Shown here: positions 34,944 through 43,446 of the stretch, piece after piece | How the letters are laid out: each line of letters begins with the position of its first letter | How positions within the stretch are numbered: position 1 is the stretch's first letter | From: Streptomyces lydicus | GTDB taxonomy: Bacteria > Actinomycetota > Actinomycetes > Streptomycetales > Streptomycetaceae | Length of the DNA: 64,000 nucleotides | Assembly (NCBI RefSeq): GCF_000717345.1 | Contig: NZ_JNZA01000006.1 | Location: forward strand, 1-64,000 | Reading direction: 5' to 3' | Made by a program: the position numbers and the translations under genes | The notes under the pieces: generated by a model | Databases searched by the model: none | What the model saw: only the letters and a program-made list of their open reading frames with translations | What the model was told of the DNA's origin: nothing

Positions 34944-35082
34944 GGTGCGAACTCCCCCCTCGCGAAGCCCTCCGGGCGATCCCGTTCCCCGGCCCATTAT
35001 CGGCCAGGCGGCCGCCCCTTCCCCTCGGCCTCGCCCGCCCGCCCCTCACGCCCGGGCCTTGCTCACAGCCCCCGGCCCTTGC

Positions 35083-35496
35083 TCACAGACCCTGGGCCTT
35101 CAGCCACTCCGGGTCGGGGTCGATGGTCTGCAGCACCTCGATCAGGGTGCCTTCGGGGGCCCAGACGTTGAAGCGGCGCTGCCCCCAGGGCTCGTCGCGC
35201 ACCGGCGCGGCGATCGGTACGCCCTTGGCGCGCAGGGCGGCCTCCTCGGCTGCCGCGTCCTCCACGAGGAAGCCGAGGAGTACGCCGCCGGTCTTCTGGG
35301 CGCGGAAGTCCTCCGGCATGGCCTCGTGGCCGCGCAGGGTGAAGTCCAGGTGGTGGTCGGGGTGTTGGGGGTGCTGGAGGCTGGCGTACCAGTCCAGTTC
35401 CACGATCGGACGGAAGCCGAAGTGGTCGGTGTAGAAGCGGGTGCTGGCGGCGACGTCGTCGGTCAGCAGGGCGGTGCCGAGCTTGGCGAAGCGCAT
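35083..35496 (-). CDS. VOC-family protein (bleomycin-resistance/glyoxalase-like)
   Basis: 137 aa. RFAKLGTALLTDDVAASTRFYTDHFGF is the first VOC module, written here in segments: TALLTDD and RFYTDHFGF. The second module ends GTLIEVLQ with the Glu ligand. HPDHHLDF supplies histidines mid-protein. It diverges from a TetR gene across 236 bp containing direct repeats, so it is a likely target of that TetR. Confidence 0.87.
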   Translation of the reverse strand: MRFAKLGTALLTDDVAASTRFYTDHFGFRPIVELDWYASLQHPQHPDHHLDFTLRGHEAMPEDFRAQKTGGVLLGFLVEDAAAEEAALRAKGVPIAAPVRDEPWGQRRFNVWAPEGTLIEVLQTIDPDPEWLKAQGL

Positions 35497-35603
35497 GGTG
35501 ATCCTCTCCGTTCGCGGCCGGCCCGTCCGGCCACGACAACAACGTCAGTTGTAGTACTTTAGATGTAGTGGTTGCAAGCCCTTTTGCTGCAGCAGTTGCC
35601 GGC

Positions 35604-35665
35604 ACGTTGCGGAAGCAGCTGTGGTGACGTTGCGAAAACAGCTGTGGTGGCGTTGCGGAGGCACG
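35604..35665. repeat. 23-bp direct repeats upstream of TetR gene
   Basis: Three units starting at 35604, 35627 and 35650 share CGTTGCG(G/A)A(A/G)(A/G)CA; the first two also share CAGCTGTGGTG. They lie between the divergent VOC and TetR genes and may be repeated regulator-binding sites. Confidence 0.6.
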
Positions 35666-35732
35666 TTGTTGTCACGCGAGCGGCCGTCGGCCGGAGGGAG
35701 CGGGAACGGGATGGAGCGAGGAGGACGAGGCA

Positions 35733-36323
35733 ATGGTGCGTAACCCCGAGCGGCGCGCGGCGCTGGTGGATGCCGCGATCGAGGTGCTGGCGCGGGACGG
35801 AGCCCGCGGGCTGACCTTCCGGGCCGTCGACGAGGCCGCGGGCGTGCCCAAGGGCACCGCCTCCAACTACTTCGCCAACAGGGACGCCCTGTTGGCCCAG
35901 GTCACCGGGCAGATTCACCAGCGCATCGCGCCCGACCCGGACGAGGTCGCGGCCGTGATGGCGGCGCCCCCGAGCCGGGAGCTGGTGGTCCACCTGATGG
36001 GTTGGATCAATCGCCGGGTCGCCGCGGACCGCACCGGCTATCTGGCGATGCTGGAACTGCGCCTGGAGGCGACCCGGCGCCCTGAACTGCGTACGGAGCT
36101 GACCCGCACCATCCGGGCCACGCTCGACGACGACATCAGCTTCCACCTGGACAGCGGGCTGCCCGGTGACCGTACGGCCGTGATGCTGCTCTACCTCGCG
36201 ATGACCGGGCTGATGCTGGAGCAGTTGACCCTGCCGGGGGTGGTGCCGGTGGAGCAGACCGAGGGGCTGATCGCGGCACTCGTCGAGCGCGCGATCGGCC
36301 CTGACCCGGAGGGCGCGCCCTAA
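35733..36323 (+). CDS. TetR-family regulator
   Basis: 196 aa. N-terminal HTH: LVDAAIEVLARDGARGLTF, then AAGVPKGTASNYFANRDALL as recognition helix. The C-terminal ligand-binding domain belongs to a common TetR_C group (LMGWINRRVAADR ... LELRLEATRRPEL). Divergent from the VOC gene at 35083-35496. Ligand unknown. Confidence 0.9.
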   Translation: MVRNPERRAALVDAAIEVLARDGARGLTFRAVDEAAGVPKGTASNYFANRDALLAQVTGQIHQRIAPDPDEVAAVMAAPPSRELVVHLMGWINRRVAADRTGYLAMLELRLEATRRPELRTELTRTIRATLDDDISFHLDSGLPGDRTAVMLLYLAMTGLMLEQLTLPGVVPVEQTEGLIAALVERAIGPDPEGAP

Positions 36324-36357
36324 GGTCTGTCCGACGAGACCCTAGGGGCCAGGGGCG

Positions 36358-36924
36358 TCAGCCGCCGTACGGACGGGCCTCGCGGGCCTCGCGCAGCGCC
36401 ACGGCCCACCACGTCAGCTGGTCGAGCAGGGCGTCGGCGGCCCGGGTGGCGGGGGCCGGGTCGTGCAGGCGGCCGGCCTCGTCGAAGAGGTTGCCGGCGA
36501 GCGGGAAGCTCACCGTCTCGCGCACCGTCGTCGCGTGCAACTCGGCGAAGACCAGACGCAGTTGCTCAATGGCGCGCAGGCCGCCGGAGATTCCCCCGTA
36601 CGAGACAAAGCCGACCGGCTTGGCCTGCCACGGGGCGTGCAGCAGGTCGATGGCGTGCTTGAGCGGGGCCGGGAAGGAGTGGTTGTACTCCGGAGTGATC
36701 ACGACGAACGCGTCCGCCGCGTCCACGCGCTTGGCGAAGGACGCGTACTCCTCGCTGCCGTGGCGGAGTTCGTACGGGCGGACGGTGTCCAGGTCGATGA
36801 CGTCCACGTCGATGTGGGCGTGGCTCTCGGTGTGCCGGGTGAACCAGTTCGCGATGACGGGCGCGAACCGGCCCTCCCGGGTGCTGCCGATGATCACTGC
36901 GAGGCGGTACGAGTGCGCGGACAT
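36358..36924 (-). CDS. NADPH-dependent FMN reductase (flavodoxin-like)
   Basis: 188 aa from ATG 36924. The FMN phosphate loop GSTREGRF, the PEYNHS motif and SYGGISGG are those of the SsuE/azoreductase-like NADPH-dependent FMN reductases. It reduces flavin or quinone using NADPH. A SoxR-type promoter lies upstream. In S. coelicolor a reductase of this family is a known member of the SoxR regulon, so redox-active compounds probably induce it. Confidence 0.92.
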   Translation of the reverse strand: MSAHSYRLAVIIGSTREGRFAPVIANWFTRHTESHAHIDVDVIDLDTVRPYELRHGSEEYASFAKRVDAADAFVVITPEYNHSFPAPLKHAIDLLHAPWQAKPVGFVSYGGISGGLRAIEQLRLVFAELHATTVRETVSFPLAGNLFDEAGRLHDPAPATRAADALLDQLTWWAVALREAREARPYGG

Positions 36925-36983
36925 GCGGGGCCCTTCGTGGCGTGGCGGGGAGTCGCGGACGGCGGTGTCGCCGTCGGAACCCG

Positions 36984-37014
36984 ACGCTAGGACCTCAAGC
37001 GAAGTTGAGGTCAA
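36984..37014 (-). promoter_or_regulatory. SoxR box / MerR-type promoter of FMN reductase gene
   Basis: On the minus strand TTGACC (37014-37009) and TAGCGT (36989-36984) are separated by 19 bp. Between them lie the dyad arms GACCTCAA (36991-36998 on the plus strand) and TTGAGGTC (37005-37012). CCTCAA...TTGAGG with a 19-bp spacer is the SoxR signature. The ATG is about 60 bases downstream of the -10. Confidence 0.88.
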
Positions 37015-37048
37015 GCGTCACCCGGATGAGCCCCCGCCGCGCCCGGCC

Positions 37049-37480
37049 TCACTCCGCCCCGAAGAGCTTCAGCAGTTCCGTCTTCTCGAACATCCGGGCC
37101 GTCTCGATCGCCGAGGGGCTGCCCGCCGACGGGTCCGCGCCGTGCGCGACGAGGGCCTTGACGACCTCGTCCTCGCCCTTGAAGACCGCGCCGGCCAGCG
37201 GCGTCTGACCGCGGTCGTTGGGCCGGTCGGGGTCGGCCTCGCGCTGGAGCAGGGCCTCCACGGTGGCCGCGTGGCCGTGGTAGGCGGCCAGCATCACCAG
37301 CGAGTCGCCCTTGTCGTTGGTCAGGTTGGCGGGGACGCCCGCGTCCACGTACGCGGCGACGGTGTCGGTGTCGCCGTGCCGCGCCAGGTCGAAGACCTTC
37401 GCCGCGAGCTGCAGTACCTCGGGATCGTGCGCGTGCTCGATCGACTCGGGTCCCCGCGGCTCGGGATTCGCGTCACTCAT
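37049..37480 (-). CDS. ankyrin-repeat protein
   Basis: 143 aa, AGGAGG before ATG. About three ankyrin repeats are visible: KVFDLARHGDTDTVAAYVDAG, then DSLVMLAAYHGHAATVEALL, then TPLAGAVFKGEDEVVKALVAHGAD written in part. It is a cytoplasmic protein-interaction scaffold. In actinobacteria such short ankyrin proteins often neighbour catalase or redox genes, but no partner is defined here. Confidence 0.9.
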   Translation of the reverse strand: MSDANPEPRGPESIEHAHDPEVLQLAAKVFDLARHGDTDTVAAYVDAGVPANLTNDKGDSLVMLAAYHGHAATVEALLQREADPDRPNDRGQTPLAGAVFKGEDEVVKALVAHGADPSAGSPSAIETARMFEKTELLKLFGAE

Positions 37481-37634
37481 GGTCGCCGGCCTCCTGCTGT
37501 GGTGGATGTTGCGTGTGTGCCCTGTCATCGCCACTTTATGCAGGCCATGGCCGTTGCGGCAGCGGTCGAGGGGCCGATGGTGGCGGCCGGCCCGGGGAGC
37601 GGCACCCGGTCCGGCCGCACCGGCGGCACACGCG

Positions 37635-38642
37635 TCAGAACGCCGCCCGGATCTCCCCGACCCGTACGCCGCCGCCCAGCAGCGGGGCGTCCTCCAGGCG
37701 CGCCAGCACGGGGGAGTCGACGCCCATCCGGCGCAGCAGGCGGGCGAGGATCGGGCCCAGGGTGCGCGTGGCACCGTCGTCGATCTTGAAGGCCAGAGCG
37801 CGGCCGTCGGGCAGCGCCACCGCCTGGACGGCCTCGGCGCCCATCTTCGACAGGGTGCCGGGCAGCGCCTGCATCAGCCAGGTGTCGGGGCGCCGGGTGC
37901 CGGCGACGTACTCCGGGTGGGCGCGCATCGCGTCCGCCACCCGCCGCTCCGGGGTGCCGGGGTCCGCCAGCACGAAGTGCCGGAAGGCCCGTGCCAGGCC
38001 GGTCAGGGACAGCGAGAGCAGCGGCGCGCCGCACCCGTCGGTGCCGACATGGGCGACCTCCTCGCCGCTCGCCGCGCGCACGCCCTCGGCCACCAGCTGC
38101 TGGAGCGGGTGGTCCTGGTCGAGGTACGAGGCCAGCGGCCAGCCGTTGCGCGCGGCGGCGGCCAGCATCGCGGTGTGCTTGCCCGAGCAGTTCATGGCCA
38201 GCCGGTCGCGGACCCGGCCCGAGGCGAGGTAGGACTCCGCCTCCTCGGGGTCCAGCGGCAGGTCCGGCGGCGTCTGCAGGTGGTCCGGGGTCAGCCCGTG
38301 CTCCGCGAGCATCGTCCGTACGAGGTCGAGGTGGAAGGACTCACCGGAGTGGCTCGCGGCGGCCAGCGCCAGCCGCTCGCCCGACAGCTCCAGGCCCGCC
38401 CGCAGCACCGCCGCGGCCTGCATCGGCTTGTTCGTGGAGCGGGGGAAGACCGGCGCGGCCACGTCGCCCAGTGCCGATTCCACACTGCCGTCGGCCGCCA
38501 GCACCACCAGCGAACCGCGGTGCCGGCCCTCGACGAAACCGGAGCGCACGACCTCGGCGAGGACCGGCGGGACCGGCGCGCCGGCGCTCGCCTCGGGTGC
38601 CGGGGCCTGCTCGGGTATCGGGGTGGGCGAGGACGAGGTCAT
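37635..38642 (-). CDS. asparaginase, rhizobial (class 3) type
   Basis: 335 aa. The class-3 catalytic pattern is present: Ser69-x2-Lys72 in RSTNKP, Cys152 and Lys155 in NCSGKH, Asp202 and Cys204 in GTDGCGAP. It hydrolyses L-asparagine to aspartate and ammonia in the cytoplasm. This family is unrelated to E. coli AnsA/AnsB. The first 25 residues are a Pro/Ala-rich extension. It is 55 bp downstream of rsiG on the same strand, but a functional link is not obvious. Confidence 0.9.
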   Translation of the reverse strand: MTSSSPTPIPEQAPAPEASAGAPVPPVLAEVVRSGFVEGRHRGSLVVLAADGSVESALGDVAAPVFPRSTNKPMQAAAVLRAGLELSGERLALAAASHSGESFHLDLVRTMLAEHGLTPDHLQTPPDLPLDPEEAESYLASGRVRDRLAMNCSGKHTAMLAAAARNGWPLASYLDQDHPLQQLVAEGVRAASGEEVAHVGTDGCGAPLLSLSLTGLARAFRHFVLADPGTPERRVADAMRAHPEYVAGTRRPDTWLMQALPGTLSKMGAEAVQAVALPDGRALAFKIDDGATRTLGPILARLLRRMGVDSPVLARLEDAPLLGGGVRVGEIRAAF

Positions 38643-38697
38643 CGGCGGCCTTCCGGGTGTGGGAGTGGGAGACCCACCGCCCGGGGCTTGTGGCCGC

Positions 38698-39477
38698 TCA
38701 GGACAGCAGGTCGTCTACTTGCGCTTCGCCTTCACGGTACCGGCGGGCGATTTCGGCACTGCAGTCGTCGGTGGTGCGCTGCAGCGACGAACGGCGCCGC
38801 GACACCTGCCGTTCGTAGCGGATCAGCCGGCTCATCGCGTCGTGCAGCTCCTGGTCCGTGCGCGCGGTGAGGTCGGACAGCTCCACCTCACCGAGCATTT
38901 CCTCCGCCAGCCTGCGGTACTCCTCGCTGTGCGGGGTGCCGAGGGTCACGTGCCGGGCCGAGGAACGGTGCCGCGACGGCAGGTCCGCCAGGATCTCCGG
39001 CAGCCGGTCCAGCAGCGGCGAGTGCTGGGCGGTACGGCGGGCGATCTCGGCCCGCAGGATGTCGATCCGGCCCTGCAGCAGCCGCCGCAGATAGCTCAGA
39101 TCGGCCTCCTCCTGCTGGGAGTCGCGCCGCACCACCCGCAGCTCGGGCAGCCCCAGCCCGGACAGATCGGGATCGGTGGCCGGGCGGCAGGGGTCGCGCT
39201 GTTGCGGGGGGCGGGGGTGCTGCGCCTGGCCTGCCTGGAGCATGGGGCCGTCCTCGGTGCCGGCGGGCTCGAAGCGAGCCGCTGCCGTGGTCGTCGTGGT
39301 GGGTGGGGAGGTGGTGGCGGTGGTGGTCGACGTCGTGGAGGCGGATGGCGGGGCCGGAGGGATGGGGGCCGGCGCTCCGGTGTCCGGTGCGGCGGAGGCC
39401 GCTGCGGGGTGTCCGGTCGATGTCGTACGGGCGGCTGGTACGGGACCGGGTGTCTGTCCGGCGCCGACAGTGCTCAT
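38698..39477 (-). CDS. rsiG: RsiG, c-di-GMP-dependent anti-sigma factor for WhiG
   Basis: 259 aa. A Ser/Thr/Pro-rich N-terminus (1-100) precedes two long helices, each with the exact c-di-GMP motif E-x3-S-x2-R-x3-Q-x3-D: Glu124-Ser128-Arg131-Gln135-Asp139 and Glu222-Ser226-Arg229-Gln233-Asp237. Known for Streptomyces RsiG: with a c-di-GMP dimer it holds the sporulation sigma factor WhiG inactive, delaying spore formation. All ten motif residues are intact, so it should bind the nucleotide. whiG is not in the window. The start is moderately certain (AGGGGA 12 bases upstream). Confidence 0.92.
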   Translation of the reverse strand: MSTVGAGQTPGPVPAARTTSTGHPAAASAAPDTGAPAPIPPAPPSASTTSTTTATTSPPTTTTTAAARFEPAGTEDGPMLQAGQAQHPRPPQQRDPCRPATDPDLSGLGLPELRVVRRDSQQEEADLSYLRRLLQGRIDILRAEIARRTAQHSPLLDRLPEILADLPSRHRSSARHVTLGTPHSEEYRRLAEEMLGEVELSDLTARTDQELHDAMSRLIRYERQVSRRRSSLQRTTDDCSAEIARRYREGEAQVDDLLS

Positions 39478-39652
39478 GAATGATTCCGTCCCCTCGTCCG
39501 GTGCCGCGTCCAGGGCATGTTGTCCGTGAAACGCACCACGTGCACGCATCGTGCCACTCTGGGCGGTCCTTCTGCAGGGCCATGGCACCCGAACGGCCCC
39601 CGTAGGGGCACGGCTGTCCGAAGGCGCCCGGGCGACCGGCATCATGGCGGGT

Positions 39653-40078
39653 ATGCGAGCTGTGGTGCAGAGAGTTGACGGTGCCCGCGTCGAGGTGGCG
39701 GGCGAGACGGTCGGGGAGATCGTCGGGGAGGGGCTGTGCGTGCTGGTGGGGGTCACCCACGACGACACCCCGGAGAAGGCGGCACAGCTCGCCCGCAAGC
39801 TGTGGTCGGTGCGGATCCTGCAGGGCGAGAAGTCCTGCTCGGACACCTCGGCACCGCTGCTGGTGATCAGCCAGTTCACTCTCTACGGTGACGCCCGTAA
39901 GGGCCGCCGCCCCACCTGGAACGCGGCGGCCCCCGGGCCGGTCGCCGAACCGCTGGTCGACGAGGTCGTCGCGCAGCTGCGGGCGCTGGGCGCCCATGTG
40001 GAGACCGGCCGCTTCGGCGCGCAGATGAAGGTGTCGCTGACCAACGACGGACCGTTCACGGTGCTCGTCGAGGTCTAG
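39653..40078 (+). CDS. dtd: D-aminoacyl-tRNA deacylase
   Basis: 141 aa, standard length. N-terminus [16 protein letters not shown] motif with the catalytic-site Ser/Gln/Thr, and the cross-subunit NDGPFT (Gly-Pro) motif. It removes D-amino acids and glycine wrongly attached to tRNA. An ATG three codons earlier is a possible alternative start. Confidence 0.95.
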   Translation: MRAVVQRVDGARVEVAGETVGEIVGEGLCVLVGVTHDDTPEKAAQLARKLWSVRILQGEKSCSDTSAPLLVISQFTLYGDARKGRRPTWNAAAPGPVAEPLVDEVVAQLRALGAHVETGRFGAQMKVSLTNDGPFTVLVEV

Positions 40079-40101
40079 GGGCTGTCGGAAAGCCGGCCGG
40101 C

Positions 40102-40126
40102 GCCGCCGGGGGCCGGCCCCGGCGGC
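40102..40126. terminator. bidirectional terminator between dtd and ygfZ
   Basis: A 10-bp perfect stem GCCGCCGGGG/CCCCGGCGGC with a five-base loop, centred between the convergent stop codons. Confidence 0.75.
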
Positions 40127-40134
40127 TGCCCGGG

Positions 40135-41112
40135 CTACGGCTCGACGACCACTTCCTGCGCCGCCGCCGTGCCGCCCGCCATCAGCTCGGCGTCCACCGG
40201 CACGTTCCGCTTGACCAGCGCCAGCGCGATCGGGCCGAGCTCGTGGTGGCGGGCCGAGGTGGTGATGAAGCCGAGCTGGCGGCCCTCCTCGCCGTCCGAG
40301 GCGAGCCGTACCGGGGTGCCGTGCGGCGGCAGATGGACCTCGCTGCCGTCCAGGTGCAGGAAGACCAGCCGGCGCGGCGGCTTGCCCAGGTTGTGGACCC
40401 GGGCGACGGTCTCCTGGCCGCGGTAGCAGCCCTTCTGCAGGTGCACCGCGGTGCCGATCCAGCCCAGCTCGTGCGGGATGGTGCGGTGGTCGGTCTCCAG
40501 GCCCAGCCGGGGGCGGTGCGCCTCGACGCGCAGCGCCTCCAGCGCCAGGATGCCGACCGCCGGTCCGTGCGTGGCGGCGAAGGACTCCAGGTCGGCGCGC
40601 GGCAGGAACAGGTCGCGGCCGTGCGGGGTCTCCCGTACGACGGTGCCCTCGGGCGTCCCGGCGATGGAGCCGGCCGGCAGGTGCACCACGGCGAACTCGG
40701 CGGTGCGGTCGGCGACCTCGACGCGGTAGAAGAACTTCATGCTCTCCAGGTAGGCGATCAACGCCTCCTGGCCGCCCGGCTCGGTGTGCATCCACGTCGT
40801 CGCGCCGTCGTCGACGAGGTAGACGGCGTGCTCGATGTGCCCGTGCGCGGAGAGGATCAGCGCCTCGGTGGCCCGGCCGGGCGGGAGTTCGCCGACGTGC
40901 TGGGTGAGCAGCAGATGCAGCCAGCTCAGCCGTTCGGGTCCGGAGACGGTGACCACGCCGCGGTGCGAGAGGTCCACGAAGCCGGTGCCGCCGGCGAGGG
41001 CGCGCTGCTCGCGGAAGAGGTCGCCGTAGTGCGCGGCGACGCCTTCGTCGGGGGCCTCGGCGGGGACGGCGCCGGGCAGCGACAGCAGGGGGCTGGCGTT
41101 CGGATGCAGCAT
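40135..41112 (-). CDS. ygfZ: YgfZ/GcvT-like folate-binding protein
   Basis: 325 aa. GcvT-like fold with the YgfZ signature KGCYRGQE (about 230-237), whose Cys is needed in relatives for Fe-S cluster assembly or repair. Cytoplasmic and folate-binding. It lies 31 bp downstream of nur on the same strand, so both are probably co-transcribed. Confidence 0.9.
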   Translation of the reverse strand: MLHPNASPLLSLPGAVPAEAPDEGVAAHYGDLFREQRALAGGTGFVDLSHRGVVTVSGPERLSWLHLLLTQHVGELPPGRATEALILSAHGHIEHAVYLVDDGATTWMHTEPGGQEALIAYLESMKFFYRVEVADRTAEFAVVHLPAGSIAGTPEGTVVRETPHGRDLFLPRADLESFAATHGPAVGILALEALRVEAHRPRLGLETDHRTIPHELGWIGTAVHLQKGCYRGQETVARVHNLGKPPRRLVFLHLDGSEVHLPPHGTPVRLASDGEEGRQLGFITTSARHHELGPIALALVKRNVPVDAELMAGGTAAAQEVVVEP

Positions 41113-41143
41113 GGGGCCAGCCTACGACTCGTGGTCCACTGCC

Positions 41144-41581
41144 TCAGCCGTCGCCCTGGGCGGCCTTGCGCTGGCAGGACGCACACCGCCCGAAGATCGC
41201 GAAGTGCTTCATGTCCGTCTCGAAGCCGAACTGTTCGCGCAGCGTCGCGGTGAACGGCTCGGCCACCGACAGATCCGCCTCGATGACGTCCGTGCAGTCC
41301 CGGCAGACGAGGTGGATGTGGTGGTGCCGGTCGGCGAGGTGGTACGTGGGCGCCCCGTGCCCGAGGTGGGCGTGGCTGACCAGGCCCAGTTCCTCAAGGA
41401 GTTCCAGGGTCCGGTAGACGGTGGAGATGTTCACCCCGCCCGCCGTCTTGCGCACCTCGGTGAGGATGTCGTCCGGGGTGGCGTGTTCCAGCCTGTCCAC
41501 GGCCTCCAGCACGAGCTGGCGCTGGGGGGTCAGCCGGTATCCGCGCCTGCGGAGGTCGCTCTGCCAGTCGGTGGTCACCAC
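41144..41581 (-). CDS. nur: Nur, nickel-responsive Fur-family regulator
   Basis: 145 aa from GTG (two tandem GTG codons; the first taken). Fur-type winged helix RLTPQRQLVLEAV and VNISTVYRTLELLEELGLV, then the metal-rich HHHIHLVCRDC and a C-terminal CASC. The sequence closely matches my recollection of S. coelicolor Nur (SCO4180), which with Ni represses nickel uptake and the Fe superoxide dismutase while sparing the Ni enzyme. Assignment over Zur or FurA rests on that recollection and on the adjacent ygfZ and dtd genes. Confidence 0.85.
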   Translation of the reverse strand: MVTTDWQSDLRRRGYRLTPQRQLVLEAVDRLEHATPDDILTEVRKTAGGVNISTVYRTLELLEELGLVSHAHLGHGAPTYHLADRHHHIHLVCRDCTDVIEADLSVAEPFTATLREQFGFETDMKHFAIFGRCASCQRKAAQGDG

Positions 41582-41628
41582 ACAGCCAGTGTAGGAGGAG
41601 CGGCGTCGGGCGCGCAGGCGCCGTCTCC

Positions 41629-42645
41629 TCAGCCGTCGGCCCGTACGCCGCGCAGATAGCGGGCCAGCGCGCTGACGGCGGCCGGGTTGCGGGGGCTTTC
41701 GACGAGCTCGGCGTAGTCCATGACGTAGATCCGGTGGTGCTTGACCGCCGAGACGCCGGCGAGCGGCGGGTAGGACATCAGGAACGCCTTCTTGCGGGCG
41801 GCGGAGGTGTCGCCGTAGTCGTTGATCACGATGACGTCGGGGTCGCGGGCGACGACGGTCTCCCAGCCGACGGTCGTCCAGGAGTCCTTGAGGTCGGCCA
41901 TCACGTTCACGCCGCCGGCCTTGCCGATGATGTCGTGCGGCCCGGCGTAGCGGCCCGCGGTCAGCGGCTTGTCGCGGCCGTCGTCGTAGAGGAAGACCGA
42001 GGGACGGCGGCCGGGGGCCGGTGCCTTCGCGGCGGCCTCGGCGACCTGGCCGCGGTACTTCTTCACCAGGGCGGCGGCCCGGTCCTCGACGTGGAAGATT
42101 TTCCCGAGCGTCGCCAGGTCGGTGTAGAGCGCCTCCAGGGGCGGCATCACGCCGCGGGCGCCGCCGTCCCTGCCGTGGTGGCAGGACTCGGTCAGCACGT
42201 AACTGCCGATGCCGAGCTTCCGGAGGGCGGCGGGGGTGAGGCCGTTGTCCTCGCCGAAGCCGTAATTCCAGCCGGCGAAGACCAGGTCGGCCCGGGCGTC
42301 CAGGGCCATCTCCTTGGTGAGCGCCTTCTTGGAGAGCCAGGGCACCTTGCCGTAGGCGGCCTTCCAGGGCACGGCGTCGAGATCGCCCTTGTCGTCGGGC
42401 ATCACATAGCCCGCCATCCGGTCCTCCAGGCCCAGCGCGAACATGATCTCGGTGATGCCGACGTCGTTGGTGACCACCCGGCGGGGCACCGTGTCGTACG
42501 TCGTGCGCACCCCGCAGTTCTCGACGGTGACGGGACGGTGGCCGGCGGACCCGGCGCGGTCCTTCCCGTCACCGGCGACGTGGGCGCCGCAGCCGGTCAG
42601 GGCGACGGCGAGGACGGTGAGCAGCGCTGCGGGACGGCGGGACAT
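41629..42645 (-). CDS. btuF: ABC transporter substrate-binding lipoprotein, probable cobalamin
   Basis: 338 aa. Lipoprotein signal ends VALTGC. The FeCT-type binding fold is indicated by VTNDVGITEIMFALGL and DPDVIVINDYG. The family carries siderophores or cobalamin. The cobalamin riboswitch heading the operon decides for B12 or a cobamide. It is the third gene after permease and ATPase, nine bases after the ATPase. Confidence 0.85.
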   Translation of the reverse strand: MSRRPAALLTVLAVALTGCGAHVAGDGKDRAGSAGHRPVTVENCGVRTTYDTVPRRVVTNDVGITEIMFALGLEDRMAGYVMPDDKGDLDAVPWKAAYGKVPWLSKKALTKEMALDARADLVFAGWNYGFGEDNGLTPAALRKLGIGSYVLTESCHHGRDGGARGVMPPLEALYTDLATLGKIFHVEDRAAALVKKYRGQVAEAAAKAPAPGRRPSVFLYDDGRDKPLTAGRYAGPHDIIGKAGGVNVMADLKDSWTTVGWETVVARDPDVIVINDYGDTSAARKKAFLMSYPPLAGVSAVKHHRIYVMDYAELVESPRNPAAVSALARYLRGVRADG

Positions 42646-42654
42646 GACGGGTCC

Positions 42655-43446
42655 TTAGGAAGAGGCGGGCGGGACGGTCTGCGGGAGGCGGTCGAACAGC
42701 AGCTGGACGGCGCCCGACACGGGGTGCCGTACGCGGTGCGCGCGAACCCCGAAGACCTCGGCCAGCAGCTCCGGGGTGAGCACCTCGTACGGCGGTCCCG
42801 AGGCGACGATCCGGCCCTCGGCGATCACATGCAGCGCGTCGCAGTGCACGGCGGCCAGATTGAGGTCGTGCAGCGCGGTCAGCACGGTCAGCCGGCTGTC
42901 CCGCACCAGCGCCAGCACCTCCAACTGCTGGGCGATGTCGAGGTGGTTGGTCGGCTCGTCGAGGACCAGCACCTTCGGCTCCTGGGCGAGCGCGCGGGCG
43001 ATCAGCACCCGCTGCTTCTCGCCGCCGGACAGGCTCAGGAAGCCGCGGCCGGCGAGGTGCGCGGCCCCGACCCGGGCCAGCGCCCGCTCGCACACCGCGG
43101 TGTCCGCCGCGCTCGCCCGGCCCGAGCCGCGCTGGTGCGGCAGCCGGCCCATCGCGACGACCTCCGCGACGGTGAAGTCGAACTCCGTACCCGCCTCCTG
43201 GGGCAGCGCGGCCAGCAGCCGGGCGCCCGTGCGCGCGTCCATGGCGTGCAGATCGGCGCCGTCCAGCCGGACCGCCCCGGCGGCCGGGCGCAGCGCGCGG
43301 TAGACGCAGCGCAGCAGCGTCGACTTGCCGCTGCCGTTGGGGCCGACCAGGCCGACGAGTCCGCCGCTGTCGGCCCGCAGCGTGAGGTCGTGGACGAGAC
43401 GCCGGCCGGCCACGTCCACGGACAGGTCCTCGACGTCGATCCGCAT
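42655..43446 (-). CDS. btuD: ABC transporter ATP-binding protein, probable cobalamin
   Basis: 263 aa. Walker A GPNGSGKS (about 36-43), signature LSLSGGEKQR, Walker B VLVLDEPTNHLD and switch His in TALHDLN. FepC/BtuD-type. ATG overlaps the permease stop by one base (TGATG), so translation is coupled. Confidence 0.9.
   Translation of the reverse strand: MRIDVEDLSVDVAGRRLVHDLTLRADSGGLVGLVGPNGSGKSTLLRCVYRALRPAAGAVRLDGADLHAMDARTGARLLAALPQEAGTEFDFTVAEVVAMGRLPHQRGSGRASAADTAVCERALARVGAAHLAGRGFLSLSGGEKQRVLIARALAQEPKVLVLDEPTNHLDIAQQLEVLALVRDSRLTVLTALHDLNLAAVHCDALHVIAEGRIVASGPPYEVLTPELLAEVFGVRAHRVRHPVSGAVQLLFDRLPQTVPPASS

Noticed and set aside
35604..35665. CRISPR-like or insertion-sequence end repeats
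   Set aside because: Only three imperfect 23-bp units without spacers, no cas or transposase gene nearby.
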